A stretch of 55,134 nucleotides of DNA from Eggerthellaceae bacterium (GTDB lineage Bacteria; Actinomycetota; Coriobacteriia; Coriobacteriales; Eggerthellaceae). The stretch covers positions 1 to 55,134 of the forward strand of contig JALCHN010000008.1 of NCBI GenBank assembly GCA_022644775.1, read 5' to 3'. The first letter of the stretch is position 1; every line of letters begins with the position of its first letter. The notes beneath the pieces are model-generated. The model saw only the letters and a program-made list of their open reading frames with translations, was not told the DNA's origin and searched no databases. Below are positions 51,074-55,134 of this stretch, in pieces. The position numbers were made by a program, and so were the translations under genes.

Positions 51074-52522
51074 GTGGTCACCATCGCTACCGAACAAGCG
51101 CCCGCCGTCGCGGGCAACCCCCAGCGCGAAAAATTCGCCTCGCGCCTGGGCTTCATCCTCATCTCTGCCGGCTGCGCGATCGGCCTGGGCAACGTCTGGC
51201 GCTTCCCCTACATCACCGGCGAATACGGTGGCGCCGCCTTCGTGCTCATGTATTTGGTCTTCCTGGTCATTCTGGGCCTGCCCGTGATGGTCATGGAATT
51301 TTCGGTGGGCCGCGCGAGCCAGAAGAGCGCCGCGCTCGCCTTCGACAAGTTGCAGCCCAGCGGCCGCTTCCACTGGTTCGGCTGGTGGGGCTACATCGGC
51401 TGCCTGGTCCTCATGATGTTCTACACCACGGTCTGCGGTTGGATGCTCGCCTACATCGTCAAGCTCGGCGTGGGCGAATTCAACGGGCTCGACGCCGCGG
51501 GCATCGGCGAGCAGTTCAACGTGTTCCTGGCCGACCCCGTGCAGCAGGTGGGCTGGATGCTCGTCGCCTGCCTGCTCGGCTTCCTCGTGGTGAGCTTGGG
51601 CCTGCAGAAGGGCGTGGAACGCATCACCAAGGTCATGATGGTGTGCTTGCTCGGCATCCTGGTGGTGCTCGTCTTCCGCGCCGTCACCCTGCCCGGCGCC
51701 GAAGGGGGCCTGAAGTTCTACCTGGTGCCCGATTTCGGCCATCTATTCGCCGGCGACACGCCCGCCGAGCAGTGGGCCAACTTCGGCGACGCGGCCTACG
51801 CGGCCATGGGCCAGGCCTTCTTCACCCTGTCGCTGGGCATTTCGGCCATGGAGGTCTTCGGCAGCTACATCGGCAAGGACCACTCGCTCACCGGCGAGGC
51901 CCTGCGCATCATGGGGCTCGACACCTTCGTCGCGATCATGGCCGGCCTCATCATCTTCCCGGCCTGCTTCGCCTTCGGCGTGAATCCGGGGCAGGGGCCC
52001 GCGCTCGTGTTCGTCACGCTGCCGAGCGTCTTCGACCAGATGCCCTTGGGCCAGCTGTGGGGCGCCCTCTTCTTCGTGTTCATGAGCTTCGCGGCCCTGT
52101 CGACGATCATCGCGGTATTCGAGAACCTCGTGGCCTTCACGATCGACAAGTGGGGCATCTCGCGCAAGCGGGCCGTCGCCCGCACGGCGGTGCTCGTCGT
52201 GATCCTCAGCCTGCCTTGCGCGCTCGGCTTCAACGTGTGGAGCGGCGTGACCCTGCCCGGCATCGGCGACATCCAGTCGATCGAGGACTTCGTGGTGTCG
52301 AACAACCTTCTGCCGCTCGGCAGCTTGATCTACGTGATCTTCTGCGTGACGAAGAAGGGCTGGGGCTGGGACAACTTCATCGCGGAAGCAGACGCCGGCA
52401 ACGGCGTGAAGTTCCCGGCCCGCATCCGCGGCTGGGTCACCTTCGGCATCCCCGCTCTCATCCTGGTCATCTTCGTGATGGGCTACATCCCGAAGATCGC
52501 CGTGTGGGCGGGCCTGGCGTAA
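51074..52522 (+). CDS. Sodium-dependent NSS-family amino-acid transporter
   Basis: A roughly 482-residue secondary transporter of the neurotransmitter:sodium symporter family (LeuT/MhsT type) with 11-12 helices. The first-helix signature SAGCAIGLGNVWRFPYITGE carries the unwound substrate- and Na+-binding site. VMEFSVGRASQKSA and the helix-6 region AFFTLSLGISAMEVFGSYI follow. Substrate is probably an amino acid, perhaps hydrophobic. The start is uncertain: the GTG at 51074 has AAGGA only two bases away, and the conserved region begins 18 codons later. Confidence 0.88.
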   Translation: MVTIATEQAPAVAGNPQREKFASRLGFILISAGCAIGLGNVWRFPYITGEYGGAAFVLMYLVFLVILGLPVMVMEFSVGRASQKSAALAFDKLQPSGRFHWFGWWGYIGCLVLMMFYTTVCGWMLAYIVKLGVGEFNGLDAAGIGEQFNVFLADPVQQVGWMLVACLLGFLVVSLGLQKGVERITKVMMVCLLGILVVLVFRAVTLPGAEGGLKFYLVPDFGHLFAGDTPAEQWANFGDAAYAAMGQAFFTLSLGISAMEVFGSYIGKDHSLTGEALRIMGLDTFVAIMAGLIIFPACFAFGVNPGQGPALVFVTLPSVFDQMPLGQLWGALFFVFMSFAALSTIIAVFENLVAFTIDKWGISRKRAVARTAVLVVILSLPCALGFNVWSGVTLPGIGDIQSIEDFVVSNNLLPLGSLIYVIFCVTKKGWGWDNFIAEADAGNGVKFPARIRGWVTFGIPALILVIFVMGYIPKIAVWAGLA

Positions 52523-52587
52523 CCCGGCGCTACAATAAGTTCTGCGCGCGATGCGCGCCATCGCCGCGACACACAGGAAGGACAGCT

Positions 52588-53313
52588 ATGCAGAAATTCA
52601 TCGCCGAAGAATCGTTCTGGGACCTCTTCCCCGAAGCCGCCATCGGCATCGTCGTCGCCAACGGCATGAAGAGCACCGACGAGGTGCCCGAAGCCGACGC
52701 CCAGGCCATCGCCGGCCTGCTGCGCGAGGCCAACGCCGCCGCCGACCAACACTTGGAAAGCAACACGATCTCGCAGAACGAGGTCGTCGCCGTGTGGCGC
52801 GAGGCCTATCGCAAATTCAAGACCAAGAAAGGCGCGCGCTGCTCGGTTGAAAACCTGCTCAAGCGCGTGCTCAAGGGCAACCCCGTGGGCAGCATCACGC
52901 CGTCGGTCGACATCTACAACGCGATCTCGCTGAAATACGCCCTGCCCGTGGGCGGCGAGGACGTCGACACCTTCGAAGGCGACGTGCGCCTGGGCATCAC
53001 CGAAGGCGGCGACGCCTTTCGCCCGCTGGGGGAGGACGAGGACGAGCCCACTCTGCCCGGCGAGCTGTGCTACCGCGACGACGCGGGCGCGATCTGCCGC
53101 TGCTGGAACTGGCGCGACGGCGTGCGCACGGCGCTCACCGACGATTCCAAGAACGCCTTCCTCATCATCGAATGCGTCGACCCGGCGCGCGTGGACGACC
53201 TGCGCGCGGCGATCGACGAGTTCGCCGGCCTCATCGAGCGCTACCTGGGCGCCACGATCGCGGCCAAGAAGATCGTGACCAAAGACGATCCCGAAATGAC
53301 GATCGTCGCCTAA
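52588..53313 (+). CDS. B3/B4 domain protein (PheRS beta-like tRNA-binding/editing fold)
   Basis: A 241-residue protein with the B3/B4 domain found in the beta subunit of phenylalanyl-tRNA synthetase: YRKFKTKKGARCSVENLLKR near 72-91, VDIYNAISLKYALPVGGEDV near 108-127, then a strand-rich region ending in the acidic C-terminus. Free-standing copies are thought to edit mischarged tRNA or bind amino-acid-like ligands; none of that is shown here. GGAAGGA precedes the ATG. It follows the NSS transporter by 65 bases and may share its transcript. Confidence 0.86.
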   Translation: MQKFIAEESFWDLFPEAAIGIVVANGMKSTDEVPEADAQAIAGLLREANAAADQHLESNTISQNEVVAVWREAYRKFKTKKGARCSVENLLKRVLKGNPVGSITPSVDIYNAISLKYALPVGGEDVDTFEGDVRLGITEGGDAFRPLGEDEDEPTLPGELCYRDDAGAICRCWNWRDGVRTALTDDSKNAFLIIECVDPARVDDLRAAIDEFAGLIERYLGATIAAKKIVTKDDPEMTIVA

Positions 53314-53381
53314 ACCCTTCTTGCGCGTTCGCGCCCGGTTTGCGGTAGAATCCCTACTGTTGCGCGATTGCGCGCACCTTT

Positions 53382-53458
53382 GCGCCCATGGCTCAGCTGG
53401 ATAGAGCATCGGACTTCTAATCCGACGGTCGTAGGTTCGAATCCTACTGGGCGCACCA
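53382..53458 (+). tRNA. tRNA-Arg (anticodon TCT)
   Basis: A complete 77-base cloverleaf with encoded CCA. The acceptor GCGCCCA pairs with TGGGCGC. The anticodon stem TCGGA/TCCGA encloses loop CTTCTAA with anticodon TCT, and the T-loop is TTCGAAT. A TAGAAT about 30 bases upstream (53346-53351) may be its -10 box. Confidence 0.97.
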
Positions 53459-53466
53459 GATTCATC

Positions 53467-53503
53467 CCAGCTCAGAGGCGGTTCGCGCTTCTGGGCTGGT
53501 TTT
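53467..53503 (+). terminator. Terminator after tRNA-Arg
   Basis: CCAGCTCAGAGGCG (53467-53480) pairs, with two G-U pairs, with CGCTTCTGGGCTGG (53486-53499), followed by TTTT. Confidence 0.8.
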
Positions 53504-53661
53504 GTGTTGGCGGGATGCGCAGGCCCCGCGCGGCTTCGGCGCCTGCGCTGCGTCTTTTCCGCGCGCCCGCTGCGCGTGTAGGGGGCGTCTGCGCGGGCGT
53601 CCAACGCACCATTTCGCGTGCGCTGCGTGAAATGCCGCAGCGCTTCGTAGGGGAGGTTCGC

Positions 53662-54387
53662 ATGCCGGGCTTGGGCACGCTCATCAACATGGCCGCCATC
53701 GTCGTGGGCGGCTTGGCCGGCATGTTTGTGGGGGAGCGCATGTCGACCCACATGCGCGAGGCCCTGCTCAAGGCCAACGGCGTCGTGGTGCTCTTCATCG
53801 GCATTTCGGGCGCGGTGGCGGGCATGCTCACCGAAAGCGGCGGCGCCTACGGCACCCAGCACACCATGCTCGTGGTGGTCTGCATCGTGTTGGGCACGCT
53901 CATCGGCGAGGCCTTCGGCTTCGACGCCTGGGTCACGCGATTCGGGGAATGGCTCAAAACGAAAACGGGCAATGCGAGCGACGTGTCCTTCGTCGACGGC
54001 TTCGTCACCGCGTCGATGACGGTCGCCGTGGGCGCAATGGCCGTGGTAGGGGCCGTGGACGACGCCCTGCTCGGCGACATTTCGGTCCTTTGCACCAAGG
54101 CGATCCTCGACTGTGTGATCGTGCTCTCGATGGCCTGCACGCTGGGTCGCGGCTGCGTGTTCTCGGCCCTTTCGGTAGGTGCAGTGCAGGGGACGGTGAC
54201 GGCGCTCGCCCTGCTCGCGGGGCCTTTCTTCACTGATACCGCGCTTGCCTACCTTAGCTTGGTGGGTTCGGTCGTGATCTTCTGCGTGGGCGTGAACCTG
54301 GTGTGGGGCAATAAGATCACCGTGCTCAACATGTTGCCGGCGCTCATTCTGGCGCCTGTGTGCGCCTACCTTCCCATCGCGCTGTAG
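53662..54387 (+). CDS. DUF554 family membrane protein
   Basis: A 241-residue integral membrane protein with six or seven hydrophobic segments. The first, LGTLINMAAIVVGGLAGMFV, is the family lead-in; SFVDGFVTASMTVAVGAMAVVGAVDD and LAGPFFTDTALAYLSLVGS (split by loops) are typical of DUF554/YdfK-like proteins. Function is unknown. The ATG at 53662 is preceded by GGGGAGG, so the longer open frame (through the tRNA-Arg) is not coding. Single-gene unit. Confidence 0.87.
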   Translation: MPGLGTLINMAAIVVGGLAGMFVGERMSTHMREALLKANGVVVLFIGISGAVAGMLTESGGAYGTQHTMLVVVCIVLGTLIGEAFGFDAWVTRFGEWLKTKTGNASDVSFVDGFVTASMTVAVGAMAVVGAVDDALLGDISVLCTKAILDCVIVLSMACTLGRGCVFSALSVGAVQGTVTALALLAGPFFTDTALAYLSLVGSVVIFCVGVNLVWGNKITVLNMLPALILAPVCAYLPIAL

Positions 54388-54468
54388 CGGGGCGGCCCGG
54401 TCGCCGGTCCTTTTGCTTGCCAACGTTGGGATGGCCAGGGACCGCAGGCGCTTTGCGGCACGGATTGC

Positions 54469-54681
54469 GCGCTTTGTAGCGATTAATCCCTGTGAGTGGC
54501 AGTGATTGTCAGCTTTGCGGGGTAGCGACTTCAGCGAGTGTCGGATATCGGCAGCTTTGTAGTGTGTGTGCATACTACAAAGCGGGGTTTCGCTGCCACG
54601 AGCCAAATGAGCGCACTACAAAGCTGCGCATCAGTGCCATGGCGTGCGAAAACATGCTACAAAGCGCGTCATCACTGCCAT
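54469..54681. repeat. Cluster of CTACAAAGC-type repeats in both orientations
   Basis: The core CTACAAAGC or its inverse recurs at about 54472, 54554-54563, 54574-54583, 54615-54624 and 54656-54664, with a degenerate copy near 54512. The last two belong to longer direct repeats of about 25 bases running into TCAGTGCCAT and TCACTGCCAT. Copies at 54554 and 54574 face each other and form a 10-base inverted repeat. Confidence 0.7.
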
Positions 54682-54716
54682 CGGGCGGGGCGTCAGCGCG
54701 CTTGCGCATCGAGCGG

Positions 54717-54776
54717 GTGTGCCTGCCGAGCGCGTGGCTGCCAAGTGCGTGGCTGCCAAGTGCGTGCCCGCTGAGC
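54717..54776. repeat. Four 15-bp tandem repeats
   Basis: Units 54717-54731, 54732-54746, 54747-54761 and 54762-54776. The middle two are identical (GCGTGGCTGCCAAGT) and the outer ones diverged. Confidence 0.75.
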
Positions 54777-54897
54777 GCAGAAATCGTTCCTGCGCGTCGT
54801 CCACCCTCGTGCCGGTTTGAGACGGAACCGGTAGTTCGCTGCAGTCGGACGGTTTGCGTCCCGTCTTTTCGCGAAGGCGTTGGCTGGGTAGTTGAAC

Positions 54898-54929
54898 AAA
54901 AAATCCCCGGTTGGAAACCAACCGGGGAT
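54898..54929 (-). terminator. Terminator of tRNA-Gly
   Basis: ATCCCCGGTTGG (54903-54914) and CCAACCGGGGAT (54918-54929) are exact inverses around AAA. On the minus strand the stem is followed by T6, 11 bases past the tRNA CCA end. Confidence 0.92.
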
Positions 54930-54940
54930 AAGCGATGCAA

Positions 54941-55016
<76 letters not shown>

Positions 55017-55030
55017 GTGCGCAAGGAAGT

Positions 55031-55058
55031 ATTATACGTGACCGGAAGAATCGCGCAA
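55031..55058 (-). promoter_or_regulatory. tRNA-Gly promoter
   Basis: On the minus strand TTGCGC (55053-55058) and TATAAT (55031-55036) are spaced 16 bases, with the tRNA starting 14 bases later. Confidence 0.7.
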
Positions 55059-55089
55059 GCCCCCAATTTCAAAAACTTTGCGACAACGC

Positions 55090-55116
55090 TGACAACGGGG
55101 GCGCGTGATGTCGTCA
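55090..55116 (+). repeat. Palindromic intergenic repeat, copy 4
   Basis: TGACAACG, core GGGGCGCGTGA, TGTCGTCA. Its right arm is shared with a second hairpin: TGTCGTCACTC (55109-55119) and GAGTGACGACA (55124-55134) pair perfectly around a GAAA loop and reach the window end. Confidence 0.8.
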
Positions 55117-55134
55117 CTCGAAAGAGTGACGACA

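Larger units (their letters stand above)
54388..54940. other. Intergenic region with two repeat families, no gene recognised
   Basis: The 550 bases between the DUF554 gene and tRNA-Gly contain the CTACAAAGC repeat cluster (54469-54681), four 15-base tandem units (54717-54776) and the terminator of tRNA-Gly. Minus-strand frames here have no family resemblance. Confidence 0.6.

Noticed and set aside
54469-54681. CRISPR array
   Set aside because: Repeats occur in both orientations with irregular spacing and differing lengths, and there are no cas genes in the window.

Overview
The window is high-GC (roughly two-thirds G+C by eye), gene-dense bacterial chromosome. Leading candidate: an anaerobic Actinomycetota of the class Coriobacteriia, probably Eggerthellaceae-like. 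This is inferred from gene content and codon style, not from a marker gene. The supporting mix is a membrane-bound uptake [NiFe] hydrogenase, a four-subunit 2-oxoacid:ferredoxin oxidoreductase, a DMSO-reductase-family molybdoenzyme, the NifU-like/GGGtGRT pair, an NSS transporter and a MutY with no iron-sulfur ligands. No prophage, intact insertion sequence, rRNA or CRISPR array is visible.

Layout. (1) 1-4.8 kb: HAD phosphatase; a degenerate AAA-like protein, an Rrf2 regulator and a clusterless MutY in overlapping frames; pheA on the other strand. (2) 4.8-9.9 kb: a 400-bp palindrome-rich control region, then hyaA-hyaB-hyaC, a small membrane protein and hyaD. (3) 10-18.2 kb: nth and mfd divergently; then a minus-strand run of DUF1461 membrane protein, gltX, ferredoxin-like protein and thioesterase. 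(4) 18.3-24.8 kb: metK, a wrecked pilin/sortase remnant, priA, an ABC exporter. (5) 24.8-32.6 kb: a LysR regulator divergent from an AMP-forming acyl-CoA ligase, a free-standing LysR effector domain, porGDAB and a MATE transporter. (6) 33-41 kb: DUF4186, lemA, DUF2207, mscS, tRNA-Thr, mscL, glycosyltransferase, ABC-F ATPase. (7) 41.5-46 kb: NifU-like/GGGtGRT pair, xpaC/telA pair. (8) 45.9-50.8 kb: membrane polyferredoxin, queD, rnhA, a molybdoenzyme fused to a ferredoxin tail, and a small dicluster ferredoxin. (9) 51-55.1 kb: NSS transporter, B3/B4 protein, tRNA-Arg, DUF554, a repeat-filled spacer and tRNA-Gly.

How the genes work together. The energy theme is anaerobic electron flow: hydrogen oxidation into the quinone pool, ferredoxin-linked 2-oxoacid chemistry, and an electron chain that could run from quinol through a membrane polyferredoxin to a cytoplasmic molybdoenzyme. 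The most distinctive locus is 24.8-31.2 kb. There a LysR regulator faces an operon encoding a CoA ligase, a second copy of the LysR ligand-binding domain without its DNA-binding half, and a complete 2-oxoacid oxidoreductase. Together they could interconvert a carboxylic acid, its acyl-CoA and the matching 2-oxoacid. Four copies of a palindromic repeat with an invariant 11-base core lie in intergenic DNA, two of them near the window ends, and the 54.4-54.7 kb spacer holds a separate repeat family.
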